DNA from: Ulota crispa
Taxonomy: Eukaryota; Streptophyta; Bryopsida; Orthotrichales; Orthotrichaceae
Direction: 5' to 3'
Length of the DNA stretch: 64,000 nucleotides
Assembly (NCBI GenBank): GCA_963920765.1
Contig: OY987242.1
Span: forward strand, 29,164,002 to 29,228,001
Numbering within the stretch: position 1 is the first letter of the stretch; each line of letters begins with the position of its first letter. The notes under the pieces were generated by a model. It made no database searches. It saw only the letters and a list, made by a program, of their open reading frames with translations, and was not told the origin of the DNA. A program made the translations under genes and the position numbers. Shown piece after piece: positions 23,030 through 34,369 of the stretch.

Positions 23030-26000
23030 TCAGCTGTGGTTAACGGTGACGACAGCTCCTGGACCCATGAAGGCACCAGTTTGCTGCAACGCGTTGTCAA
23101 AGAACCCGCCCATGGGGACTGACTCTGCAACAGGAGGAGCAAAGTTCATGAGAATGTCACGTAACGTGACGACGCCCTTCACATGGCCTTCCGTGTCCAC
23201 GATGAAGCCCCTGTCACTCCGTGCACTGAAAAGCTTCTGCATGGCTTCTTTCATGGTCTCGTTGCAGTTGAACGTCACCGGTGACAGCATGGGTAGTGTC
23301 TGGATGTTGTCCAGATTCAACGCCGCTGCAGAGACTGCAGTGCCAAAATCCCCTTGCCCCGGAGCTCCCCGCGAGAGCTTGCTATTCCCGCCCTCTTCCC
23401 TCATGAAATCCTGAGTGCTCATTTCACTGCCACAGACACTCTCCATCAGTATCACAAACAGCAAAATTTTGCACTCAATCAACATGATAAAGCAGCAAAA
23501 CTTGGCACTCAAACAGTATCATAAAACAGCAAAATTTTGGGTGGAAGTTATCACATCAAACAGAACACTTGAGTCCTGAAACAAAGTTTCGGGACTATGA
23601 GACTAAACCGGGAACTCTTAGAAAGCATTAGGGAAAGTTTTATGGATACCCCTGAAGTTTGCCATGTTTGTATAGATACCCATGGTTTTTCAGAAAATGC
23701 ACGAATAACCTTGGACCATAATTTTCAAGTATTTGTTTTGTTACGCACGCTATTTCTTTCATGACCAATGTTAGAGAAAGGAGTGCAATAGAAAGGAAAG
23801 GGAGAAAGAAGTGACATGCACAGTAGAATAAACGCCTGAAAATTATGATTCAAGGGTATTTGTGTAATTTCTGAAAAACCAGGGGTATCTATACAAATAT
23901 GGCAAACTTCAGGGGTATCCATAAAATTTTCCCAAAGCATTACAAGGAAAAATCCTTTCCATGATCCATAGGGAGGTCTCACTACGGTCACAGAGATGAT
24001 TCAAGGGCCTCTGTAACAGTCTCTGTAATTTTCATAGGAGCCCTCCCATGGACAAGATTCTCTTTGAGATTCTTGTCTCGAAGTTCCTGAAATGATCTAG
24101 TTTTAAGCAGAACTTTGCTTATTTTCATTTGCAAGCACATGAAAGCATGGACTAGCATTATCGTTTTCAGAACGAGTAGCCTATTCATGTGAGGAGAAAG
24201 AAAGAAAAAACACATCTAGTTTGGGATTAAGTTTGAGGATAGAAAACTGACTTGCGGCGCAGGAAAACCTGTGGATTGTCCAAAACAATTCGTATATCAC
24301 TGTAGCGGATGTTTCCAATGAGGCGCTCGGAAGATCGATCCAGAACGGGTACACCACTGATTCGGTACTTCCACATGGCGCGCAAGGCTTTCATGAGAGA
24401 GTCGTCTCCGTACACAAAAACCATTTGTCCCGCATTGTGCTCCGTTTCGAACCTGAAACTCCCCAGAATTTTTTTATTCAAGCAGGAAATGTTCCTCTCC
24501 ATTAGAATGAGGAAATCAGACAAATACCCGAAATCTCAAATGCTACTTGAATTCCTAGAGGACCTCATATGTTATCTAAGCAATCCTGATTGAGACTTTC
24601 TGTTATTTCATGTTTTAATGACCAATTCATACAACGTCCATCACTCGTTTCTGGCGATACAAAGTTTGGCTCATCTGAATCACATCTTTCACACAATCAT
24701 CAACCAGAATATGGTCATTTTCAAAACATGAATTCTTGGTCATTTAGGTTTTAATGTCATTTTCATAAGAGCATAGTATCTCTCATATAATCCTTTTGAC
24801 ATGCGATGTTGTAGAGGGAGTGTGGATTCCAGAGAAAAAAAAACTCTCACCCTGCATTGCTGAGATTAGTCTCAGCAATCGTCTCAAACCAATGCAGCCC
24901 CTCGCACTGAAGCAACAGCTGTACCGCGACGTCCTGCGCACGACAAGGAAAACGCTACTGCGTTAGCCAACCTTAAGAGCAGCAGAAGCAAAAGCTAATT
25001 CCTGAACTTAAAACAGAAAGCTCATTTCATAATTTTTAACAAATTATAGTAACTACCCAAACGTATTTTTACTGTTAAAAAATGTTGGGCATAGTCTCCT
25101 GTTGCCTCTTTTGAAGCTTCCTAAATAATCCATTCCAGTTTCAATAGATAAGTAAAGCAGCCACTTTTGGCCGTCTAGGCGCTTATTGATCTAAAAACAA
25201 AACAGCTGAGTATAGTCTTGCCATGAACGAACACTCACAGAAATATCTCGGAGGCACAGAACAAAGACAGGTTCAGGGATTTGTGAAAAATTCAGAAGTT
25301 TAATCATCAGCTTGTATACAAAAAATCGCAAGGAAATTGGGGTGATACCTGCGTGATGAAGCCTTTGACGCTCTTAGAAGAATCAGTATCAACAACCGGA
25401 ACAGCTTTCAGCCGATGTTTAGAAAGCAGAAGCAAAACATGAAGAAGCGAGTCTTCTGAGCGCACTGGCAGAAAGGGACCCCACCGAAATGATCTTGCCA
25501 TTGCACTCACCTGCACAGCACAAGGGGTGGTAAGAATACTACTTGCATCAATGAAGCATCTTGCAATAAATTGAACTTTAAAGTTTTTGGGAGATATATA
25601 GACTTGTAGAAAGATCTTCGTGTACAAGCGCCAAAATTGTTAAGACCAAAGTTACATCACTATGTAAAAATTTATCATAAAGTGGGAGGTACGATTAAAG
25701 AGCACTAGACAACACCATTTCCACTCGAAGGTCAGCAAATACTGACAATTAGCTTAGGGCTGCTTACACCACTTGCTGCTGAATCCAACCAAGAGTAGGA
25801 ATAAATGAGGTCCTTAGATAGATTCCGAAATGGATCAGAGCAAAAGATAAATTATGCAACTCGAGCAGGAGCTCTGCTGCCCAACAAGCCAAGTGTCTAT
25901 AATTACCTGTGTGGAATTGACGTTGGGGAGTTTATCCAAAAGACCAAAGAAACCTTCACGGCTCGGTCGTTGTCTTTGGGATGTGCCTGTGCTTTCAGCG

Positions 26001-27986
26001 GGTGCCTGCGCCGATTGCCCCTGCGCCACTCTTAGTAGATGCTCTTGCGCCTGCGCTACATGCTCCTCTGCCCGACTCGGGTTTCTCGCTTCCACCGAAG
26101 CAGTGGCATTCTCAGGTGCATTGGTAGGGCTCAATACCATGCCGGAAAGCTTTGCCTCGGCTTCTGCTCCCTCGAATTCCTACACATTTCAGTAAAAGCA
26201 GAAACTAATATCCAGTCAGAAAAAAAAGAGGAACTCAAACAAAAACACAAACAAGGGAAAGATCATTACATTGAAAAATGTCTGTTAGATTGCAAAACCT
26301 GAATCTAGACCTGTCCTAATTGCTTGATGAAGCATCTCATTTTTAGAAACTAGAAAGTTGCCAGTTCTATGAATATCCTGTTATTTGCACTGAAGACGAG
26401 GCACGGCTCAATCCTGCAGTCCAGACATAAGAACCACAAGGTCCAACCAGAGTCTCATGTTTTGTTCTAGCAGTTTTGAGAAGGTCATATGAAAACATTC
26501 TTTTTCTCAATTCTCTTTTTTCTCAGACCAATACATGCACTACTTTTCACTAATCTTGGTAACGTAAAATCTGGTCTCATCTCGATTAAAATTCTTTACG
26601 ATATGATTAATTAAATTGGTCATTTTTAGACCATAAATCCTTGGTCCTCCAGGACTTAACAAGAGCATATGAATCTCTAACAAGATACAAGCGAGCTATG
26701 AAGATTCGAGGATGGAACAGAACTAAATACCTCAAGGGTCCAGAGGACAAGGCTGGCAAAATCAAGTAAACCCACGTATCGATCCGTCAGTGGCACATTG
26801 CTAGATTTATGAGGATCCCGAACAGGAGCACCGAGCACTTTCTGGACGTATAGCTTCTCAATAGCAAAACTTATCGTGTCCGATAAGTTGAGATCCAGCA
26901 CTGATTCAATAACCCAGACACTGCAGGGTTAGGGCTACATAGAAGAATCATTCCAAACAGGTATAAAGATCTAATCCAAATTTAACCATTGCAGGACTAG
27001 CGAGTCATGATTCCAAGATAACCTATTTCATTGACACCATAATTGAACTCAGATGGGACCAAATCTAGATTCGATGAAAAGCAGCGTTGCACATGCTAGT
27101 CCAAAAATGCATATTCCTCCCTCTGTCCCTCTAAAAAAGAACCAAATCAGACACATTTCTTGTACCACTAAAAAGCTCCCTTTTGTAATTTCAAACGCTG
27201 AGAAAGCGTTTGCCATGTTCAATGATCTCATGGGGGCAAGCTAAGCAATTAGAGAGCATTCCACTCCTAGCAAGCTTAGTCTTGCCCATATGAGGTACCA
27301 TTGTTGTTACTAATCTTTAAATCATCAATAATGAGGAGCTAGCAGCATGCACAAATATGGCACTTTTTGCATGGGTGCCTCAATGGCAACATCAAAACTG
27401 GAGATTTTGCATACATTTGGTAGATGGTATATTGATTCTAGAATGCATGTGTCACTAGCACAAAGACTAAACACAGTTAATCCTTCACAAGGAAGCTTTT
27501 GGACATTTTTAGAGGTACAGAGGGTGTATGACCGACTCATATATGCTAAAAAAGATGAGACCGAATTTGGACCTCTCGGTCCTTCAGAGACTAAAGATCC
27601 ATCCTTTTTTCACATTTACCACAGTATTAGAATTGTGTTTTAGGGCCAATTATGACCCAAACCACGCACAAACTCCGAAAATGAGCAAGATTAGGGCATG
27701 GCTTGCTCCAATTTTTTCTGTAACAATTTTGGAAGCGAGATGGAGGAGTGACGACGGTCTCACCTTCTGCATCGCCGATACCGGGGACGGAGAAGAGAGG
27801 AATCCGGTCGAAGAACCGTTTCAGGGCCTCCGTGGGAGGCAGGCCACAGCCCGGAGGCTTTTCACTGTCAGGCACCTCCAGGCTCTCATTCTCCTGGTCG
27901 ATCTTCTGCAGCACCACGTCCTTCTTCTCGTGAATGCTGCGCTCCGTGTCGGATACCACTCTCTCCAGCCTGCTCTTGTCCTCCAT
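23030..27986 (-). CDS. KING1: SnRK1 regulatory subunit gamma, SNF4-like four-CBS protein (KING1-like)
   Basis: Eight minus-strand exons: 27764-27986, 26731-26900, 25907-26179, 25349-25510, 24851-24933, 24252-24452, 23992-24117 and 23030-23426. Introns are GT..AG with consistent phase, and the joined frame is 544 residues. An in-frame TGA lies just upstream of the start. Recognisable CBS units include VLDLNLSDTISFAIEKL with LGAPV (75-131); SFRWGPFLPVRSEDSLLHVL with KAVPVVD (223 on); DDSLMKALRAMWKYRISGVP with RLIGNIRYSDI (about 305-370); and ETMKEAMQKLFSARSDRGFI with GVVTLRDIL near the C-terminus. These align in order with plant SnRK1 gamma (KING1). This subunit of the AMPK/SNF1-related kinase binds the kinase complex in energy and sugar signalling. 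It is longer than Arabidopsis KING1 because exon 3 adds an Ala/Gln/Glu-rich linker (about 132-222) between CBS1 and CBS2. The exon 2 acceptor (TTGAATCAG) was chosen because the nearer CTGCAG breaks the frame. Assignment to KING1 over other gamma-like CBS proteins is likely but not proven. Confidence 0.88.
23631..23933. mobile_element. Mutator-type MITE with perfect 9-bp target duplication, in SnRK1 gamma intron 7
   Basis: The termini GGGAAAGTTTTATGGATACC and GGTATCCATAAAATTTTCCC are inverse. Pairing extends about 100 bases inward (CCTGAAGTTTG / CAAACTTCAGG, GTATAGATACCC / GGGTATCTATAC). AAAGCATTA occurs directly on both sides (23622-23630 and 23934-23942). A 9-bp duplication with long terminal inverted repeats is diagnostic of Mutator-like elements. 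It sits between exons 7 and 8 and leaves the splice sites intact. Confidence 0.93.
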
Positions 27987-28608
27987 CGCTCACCCGCTCT
28001 CCGAGATGGCTGATGCAGGGGAACCGAAATCACCACAATCAAAACCCTCGGGATCCACACTATAACAAAATCCGAACAAAGAGACTTGGAGTGTGCACTG
28101 GGAAATTGTGCAGAAAGAGCTGCAAAACACAACAAACAGGAAAATAGTCCAGAGAATTATTATTACTATTACATGAGAAATTCGATGCAGAGTTACGATC
28201 TACAGCAAATTGGAGTGAGGAAGTGACAGCACACCTCGAAATGGGAACGTCGGCAGGGAGAACAACACGTAAGCTTCCAATTCTAACAAAAGAGCAATAC
28301 ACACTTTTGTCAAAAGAGGAAAGAAAATTCAAACTGACGTTGCGACTTGCGAGCAGAGCGAATCGGTTCTGACAAACAGATCCGTCGGGTTCGAAATTCG
28401 TTGCGCCCCGTTCGAAGCAGGCGTTGTGGGAGAGTTCCTCACGTGGCGTGCCCGGCGGCTCTTCAGGGTAGGCCGTGACCATTTGCTGTCTGCAGGGCTT
28501 TAGTCGGCTTACAGTTGATAACCTGGGTGTTACTGGTATGACGATGCATACCCCGGAGTGAAGCGGGTATCACAATAACATCAACACATAGTCAGCCGCT
28601 TGACATGG
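27987..28608 (-). promoter_or_regulatory. 5' leader and promoter region of the SnRK1 gamma gene
   Basis: Moderately GC-rich sequence lies upstream of the start codon. CACGTGGC (28440-28447, plus strand) is a G-box/ABRE-type core, which would fit abscisic-acid or light regulation of an energy-sensing kinase subunit. A 140-codon minus-strand frame (28060-28482) begins at an ATG here and overlaps the likely leader. It matches nothing known and may be a leader reading frame or an artefact. The promoter role is inferred from position. Confidence 0.4.
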
Positions 28609-28640
28609 TAAGGTAGGCTCACCCATTCCCGATCATTTCC

Positions 28641-29292
28641 TTAACCCCTCACCGCCCATGGTAGTTTGGAGTATCTTAGAATTTGCTTGAAAGGGATCAC
28701 AATGTCAACATTTTGATCAATCTTATCAAATTTTTCTGAAGTGCAACCGTACAAATTCAAAGTAGACATGTTATAGATCATATTGGAAAAGAAATCACAA
28801 CAACATCATTTATGGATTGAAAAATTATAATGTTTGATCATGAGGGTGTTAAAACTGCAAAAGTGATTTGAAGCCTTTCAATCCTCTTTTTGCATCTCAA
28901 ACCTAAAAATGAAAGTACCAAAAAAATATGAGTACGTAAAGTATAACATGCATAACCCCAATCAATTTACGACTTCTCAAAATCTATTCTAGAATTTTCT
29001 AAATTGAACTTCTAATGTGATTTTTTCTCCAAGTTCTAGTGTATTTGAAGCTCATTTCCAAGAGCCTTCAACATTAGAAGTGAAGATTTGCAATGGACAT
29101 CCTTGCACAAAATCTTGAATAGACAAATCATGTTAATTCATTTTCAAAATCAGGCTCTTGATGTTGAAACTAGACTTCAATAAGAGTTTAAAAATAAAAA
29201 TAATCACTAAAAAAAATATTGTAGAAAGGTTGAGCATCCTGAATAAAATTCAAGGAAGCCCAATTTGGGCCCCTTGGGCGGTGAGGGGTTAA
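28641..29292. mobile_element. TTAA-bounded element, family B copy 1
   Basis: The ends are TTAACCCCTCACCGCCCA and TGGGCGGTGAGGGGTTAA (the inverted core is exact). The interior matches the element at 31072 closely and those at 40497 and 56403 more distantly (ATAATGTTTGATCATGAGGG block). It is inserted 32 bp inside the TAAGGTAG element. Confidence 0.85.
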
Positions 29293-29367
29293 CCCCTAAA
29301 TGCCCACGACACTAGAATGTGGTGTTTTTAACACTGCAAGTTGACACCGTGGGCATTTAGGGGTTAA
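29289..29367. mobile_element. 79-bp TTAA mini-element sharing its TTAA with family B copy 1
   Basis: TTAACCCCTAAATGCCCACG at one end and CGTGGGCATTTAGGGGTTAA at the other are perfect 20-bp inverted repeats. Only about 40 bp lie between, including GTGGTGTTTTTAACACTGCA. The left TTAA (29289-29292) is also the right TTAA of its neighbour. Confidence 0.85.
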
Positions 29368-29448
29368 ATGTTCCAAACGCCCTCTGTGGCTATATGTCCA
29401 CCGTATATTGATCTAGCAAAACGCATTGTTCAGCAATTCGATTGCAAG

Positions 29449-29674
29449 CACTAGAAGAAAAACAAAGATAAACAATTGCCACAAATCACAACGACTAGGT
29501 CACTAGAACCACCTTGCAATTGCACAAACAAATGCACAACAACTGCACAACAACTGCACAACATTTGCACAACTACAATCTAGTCGTGCAGTTGTTTGTG
29601 CAGTTGCAAGGCAGTTTTTGTGACTTAGTCGTTGTGATTTGTGGCAGTCATTTATCCTTATTTTTCTTCTAGTG
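29449..29674. mobile_element. CACTA-type foldback MITE, copy 2
   Basis: The ends are CACTAGAAGAAAAACAA and ATTTTTCTTCTAGTG. The interior is shared with the element at 2993 (GGCAGT, TTGCACAACT and AACGACTAGGTCAC blocks). The flanking triplets AAG and GAG are near-duplicates. Confidence 0.75.
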
Positions 29675-30059
29675 GAGGGTATTTTCAAAAAATACAATCC
29701 CGTGGCTTAGCTCCCGAGGGCCGTTCAAGGGTTAAGCTCCCGTAGGACAACACATTAGAGCAACAATGCGGTGTAAATTTTTCTTTGGTGGCTTCATACA
29801 AAATATTACAACACAAATTTTTTCAGAATTTTTCATGTAAAATTGAGCTACATACAAATTTTGAAGTGCTAAACGTGTTTTGAACCCATACACAATCACT
29901 AGAATTTCCTAATCCCAATCATAGCCAAAATACTTCTTGCTCACTACTTCTTACTTTCTTTTGAGACACATATCATGACCTCATTTGTCTTAGCCTTAAA
30001 AAGGGAAAAATACTCATTCCAAGGTTTGGAAATAGGCTGGTTGGAAACACCATACCCTT

Positions 30060-31014
30060 GGGGAGATCACTCCCTCTTACACTTTGCACACACCTGCGAT
30101 AATGACCTATTTAAATGGGGGCTATTTACCTTGTCAAAAAGATTATAGGACATGGTATTTTTTAAAATAAAAGTAAATGATAGTGATTAAAAGCACCGTA
30201 TTGGTACTTATAATTTTTCCAAGGGCTCATTTTAATCTACCGTATATTACTTACAATCCTTTATTTTCCTTATACCCCAATTATTCCTTGTAAATCAATC
30301 TATTTGTTATATGCATTTTGTTTCCTAAGTTTAGTACTATCTTGAAAATATCTAGTAGTATGAGCCATTGTGCAATGACATATACACAATTTCAACATAA
30401 GAAACCAAAGGCAAAGAAGAGCTGGTAAAAGCCTTGGTAATACATAGGTAACATAAGAAATAGTATAAGAGTATAATTTGTGTTGAAAAACACAGTGAAG
30501 GATGGGAACATGTGCCCGCCTTTGCAATACATTTGTTATTTGAAGTTTGCCCAAAAGTATGCAACATAGAGGCAGACTTCCATTAGTGTCCCCACTTCCC
30601 ACAGTAATGAAGGCTAGTCCAGAAAGTAATACTAAAACCATTGGATACCCACTCCTCCAGTGATGACCAAGCGGTTGGTGACTGCCATCCATCCACAAAT
30701 TTAGATAGTAAAAAATACTTTCTATTCTTGTTGAATGAACCCTAAAGCCCATGGCCCCAAACCCTATACCCTACACCCTATACCCTAAGTACTCACTTCT
30801 CACTACTAACATTTTTTCTCTATGCTATTTTACATCTACTGCTTACGTAATTCTATCATTTTTTGTCTACCCTATATTACATATAATCATGTTTTCCACT
30901 ACTAGACCACCCTATATTATGTGTAATTTTTTTACAAATTTTATCCAAAATTAATATAATGTACCCTATGTTTTATCGCACGTAATTTCTACTTTTTTTG
31001 CAAGTGACCTCCCC
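30060..31014. mobile_element. 955-bp element with GGGGAGRTCACT inverted ends
   Basis: GGGGAGATCACT at the left and AGTGACCTCCCC at the right are inverse with one change. It interrupts the TAAGGTAG element. A 150-codon minus-strand frame at 30300-30752 has no recognisable features. A telomere-like stretch lies at 30744-30790. The superfamily is unassigned. Confidence 0.5.
30744..30790. repeat. Degenerate telomere-like array
   Basis: CCCTAAAG, then CCAAACCCTATACCCTACAC and CCCTATACCCTAAG follow one another. The core CCCTA recurs about every seven bases, like degraded CCCTAAA repeats. Confidence 0.5.
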
Positions 31015-31071
31015 AAGAGCACACCCTAGAAGTTGGGTTTGGATTCCTAGTTGGGAATGGGTGGTCCTACC

Positions 31072-31732
31072 TTAACCCCTCACTGCCCATGGTGTTTTTG
31101 AGTATCTCAGAATTTGCTTGAAAGTGAACAAAATGCTTGCATTTTGATCAATCTTATCAATTTTCTCTGAAGCACAACCATACAAATTCAAAGTAGACAT
31201 GTTGTAGATCATATAAGAAAAGAAATCACAACAACACCATTTATAGATTGAAAAATTATAATGTTTGATCATGAGGGTGTTAAAACTGCAAAAGTGATTT
31301 GAAGTCTTTCAATCCTTTTTTTTCATCTCAAACCTAAAAATAAGGGTACCAAAAAAATATGAGTATGTAAAGTATAACATGGATAACCCCAATCAATTTA
31401 TGGCTTCTCAAAATCTATTCTACAATTATTTTAATTCAAAATTTAATGTGATTTTTTCTCCAAGTTCTAGTGTACTTGAGGCTCATTTCCAAGAGCTTCA
31501 ACACTAGAAAGTGAAGATTTGCAATGGACATCCTTGCACAAAATCTTGAATAGACAAATCACTTTAATTCATTTTCAAAATCAGACTCTTGATGCTGAAG
31601 ATAGACTTCAATAAGAATTTAAAAATAATAAGAATCACCAAAAAAAACTTGAAAACGTTGCACATTTCTTGCACATTTCTGAATAAAATTCAAAGGGGCC
31701 CAGTTTGGGCCCCTTGGGCGGTGAGGGGTTAA
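31072..31732. mobile_element. TTAA-bounded element, family B copy 2
   Basis: It opens TTAACCCCTCACTGCCCATG and closes GGGCGGTGAGGGGTTAA. It is highly similar to the copy at 28641 along its length. Its TTAA overlaps the last bases of the TAAGGTAG element's right end (CCTACCTTA), so it inserted there. Confidence 0.85.
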
Positions 31733-34369
31733 GTAAAATTGGTTAGAACTTGAAATTGATGGATTGAAAATGGCTGTGTCTTCAAAACACATATATGATC
31801 ATAGTTATTTATTATATAAATTAGAAAATATCCAATTCATGCTTGTATGAAATTGCTTGAGTTTGAAAATGATAAATTTTAGCTGATGAAGCTCAGTATT
31901 ATCTTTAAATGTGGCTCTCCAATATTTGTATGTTGATGAGCAATTCTACGTAGTGTACCTACTAGTAAACAAGTTTTTGGGGGTTTTCTTATAGCTCTTG
32001 AGACTTTTTTTTCAATTAATCTTCTGGCAGTTGTTGTTATTATTTTTTGCTATTTTTTGTGTTTTGGAAGTATAGCAATGTTTTGGGAGATTTGATAATT
32101 GATGTGTTTTTAACCAAGAAAAAATGCAAAAAAATTCAATCAAATTTTCAAAATATATCATATTAGTATAAATAGAGGCAATATCTAGAGTATGGCACGT
32201 GATAAACCAATTGATACTAGAATATGAAGGATTATGAGAGTTGAAGTTTAGAAAACTCTCCAATTTCTAAACCAAACCGCACATAATAAGAAAAAGCCCA
32301 ACTAACCTTGTCCTACCACTTCTTTTCAAGATGACACTTTTGTGGCTACGGTAGTGATGAATTTTTTTTCCTCCATCAAGCTTGTCTTTGAGCTTGAATT
32401 ACAAATACTAGCAACCTCATATGCTCAAACAATTTTAACAAATGCAACCTTCATTTATCATTCTATAAGTAAAGCAAATAAATATTTGATTTTTTTTTCT
32501 TATTTTGTGTACTGATGTTAGTATAATTTATAATTCAAGTTTTAAAGCTATTGCACTGAATATATTTTTTTGAATACAAATATTAATCAATCTATAACAC
32601 AATATTTTATCAAAAAAAGATTAAAATGAAGGTGAACAACTTTTAAATCTCAGCTTTTGAGGTGTAATGTGGCATGGTATGTTGAAGTTGGCCATTTGAC
32701 ACTCTTTCTTTTGTACATTTAGAACAAACCTATGAGCAACTCCTATTTCTAAATCTTCATCTTATCTACAACCTTTCACATAAGAGTCTTGAACAAGATT
32801 GTATTTATGTCTTCTTTCATCATGAAATATAACTTCTTAACTCTTCTATGTTCTTTATTTACCCTACATCTCAAACTTGATGGTAATAAAGGATTCAAAA
32901 TGCAGTCATTTGGCTTGTTTCAACTTCTCCAATATCTCTCTCGAGCATTTGAATACTTCCACATAGTCTTGTACATGATTTCTTCCAAATGATGATTGGT
33001 TCAAGATTGATAGGTTCTGAACTTCCAAGTCCAAAACTAGGGGCTATGCAGTGCTTCTAAAGGGACACACAACGTGCTAGATCATCACCTCATTCATGAA
33101 TGGTTATGTATTTTTTTCATTTCTTTGACATAAGGACATTCTAAACCCAAAATGATGTAATCAGATAACCACTGAAGACGGTAAATTATTATCAGAACTA
33201 TTACCAGTGAAAGAAGCTGCAAAATATAAAAGAAAGAAGGCTTTAACGTTATTGAGCAATGGCAGTAATAAAAGATGTTTCATTTACTATAATCATGGAG
33301 AAAATCACTCTTGAAGTAGACCCATTGCACTAATGTCCTATTTGCAGAAAATCCAACTTCTAACAACTACAAAATATGGAACTTAACTTGCTAAATGATG
33401 TTACGAATTGGCAGAAAAATTGCAGAATCAAGTTGCAAAGTTTTGAAGAATAGTACAAACTTTCATCTATGTCTGTCGTAGTTATCAGAAGAAAAACTCT
33501 GTATGAATCTCGTTTTCAGCAACCAAAAAATTGCCTTAGCAGCCAAAGACATTGAACTGAGTCTATGGATATTGGAATGACATGAAAAATAGCAGAATTC
33601 ATGCAAACATCAAGCCACTGCCAAGGATCTGTGTGCTCCGCATGAGCTGCTTCTAAGCTTGCGGAGTCATAGGTAGAGAGCAGAGTGTTTGTTCCGCATT
33701 CCCCAGAACGGGTTGCAGGTATTTCAATGCCTGGAGCCTCAATGCTCTTCTGCAAATGTCATCGGACCTGTAAGAACAGCAGTGGAGGGGTGCAACACGT
33801 AAGCATCTGATTCAATACCACAAGCCAAAACATCAGTTGTTTCACTATCGATATTCATCCACGTCCAGACAACATAATCCCTAAAATTTCTTGGTTGAAG
33901 AAAACTTCGTCAAAACTTGAGTGTAAGTTAATGCAGATTTTGCACTCATGCAGCTTATCATCTGTAAAAACCACCAGCTAGCCTGCATATTCATGCCGAT
34001 TGGGAGTAAGTTAGTACACACAAACCAGCCTCAAGGTACTCATACTGAGGAGATGTCAATGTCTCAACATACCTGCCATCTACCACCAGTCCAGAAAACT
34101 TGCAGTTTTCCACACCATGACCATGCAACCAAAACTCACGGATGTGTATTCAATAGGGCATGGGTTCACAACCAGTCAATAGGTCCAGCCCTTCCCAAGC
34201 ATCTACCAGAGAGAATGGAAAAAAAAGAATCCAACGGCCATGGGATGCTCGAGAATCTACCGCTCATAGTAATTTATAGAAAAAGCACAAGCAAGTGCCA
34301 GAAGTGCACAAACCCTGCATATGGACTGTAGATACATCCAGAGTAGATATGTGCAGCGAGTGAAGTACT
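31733..34369. other. Intergenic; the last part is probably the OST3 3' region
   Basis: AT-rich to about 33470, with no supported feature. From about 33480 to 34369 the composition is more balanced and lies downstream of the minus-strand OST3 gene, so a long 3' untranslated region is possible. Short frames there match nothing known. Confidence 0.35.

Larger units (their letters stand above)
28609..31074. mobile_element. TAAGGTAG-ended element inflated by nested insertions
   Basis: The left end is TAAGGTAGGCTCACCCATTC (28609). The right end is GGGAATGGGTGGTCCTACCTTA (to 31074), an inverted pair. The surviving interior, about 29740-30060, is the reverse complement of the element at 3630 (for example TTCCAAGGTTTGGAAATAGG against CCTATTCTAAGCCTTGGAA). 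The remaining length is accounted for mostly by the inserted elements listed below. Confidence 0.6.

Noticed and set aside
25854..26195. 113-codon plus-strand frame opposite SnRK1 gamma exon 3
   Set aside because: It lies antisense to a confirmed exon and has no independent support.
30300..30752. 150-codon minus-strand frame as a transposase
   Set aside because: It has no recognisable catalytic residues or known domain, and it lies in a short element with otherwise random frames.
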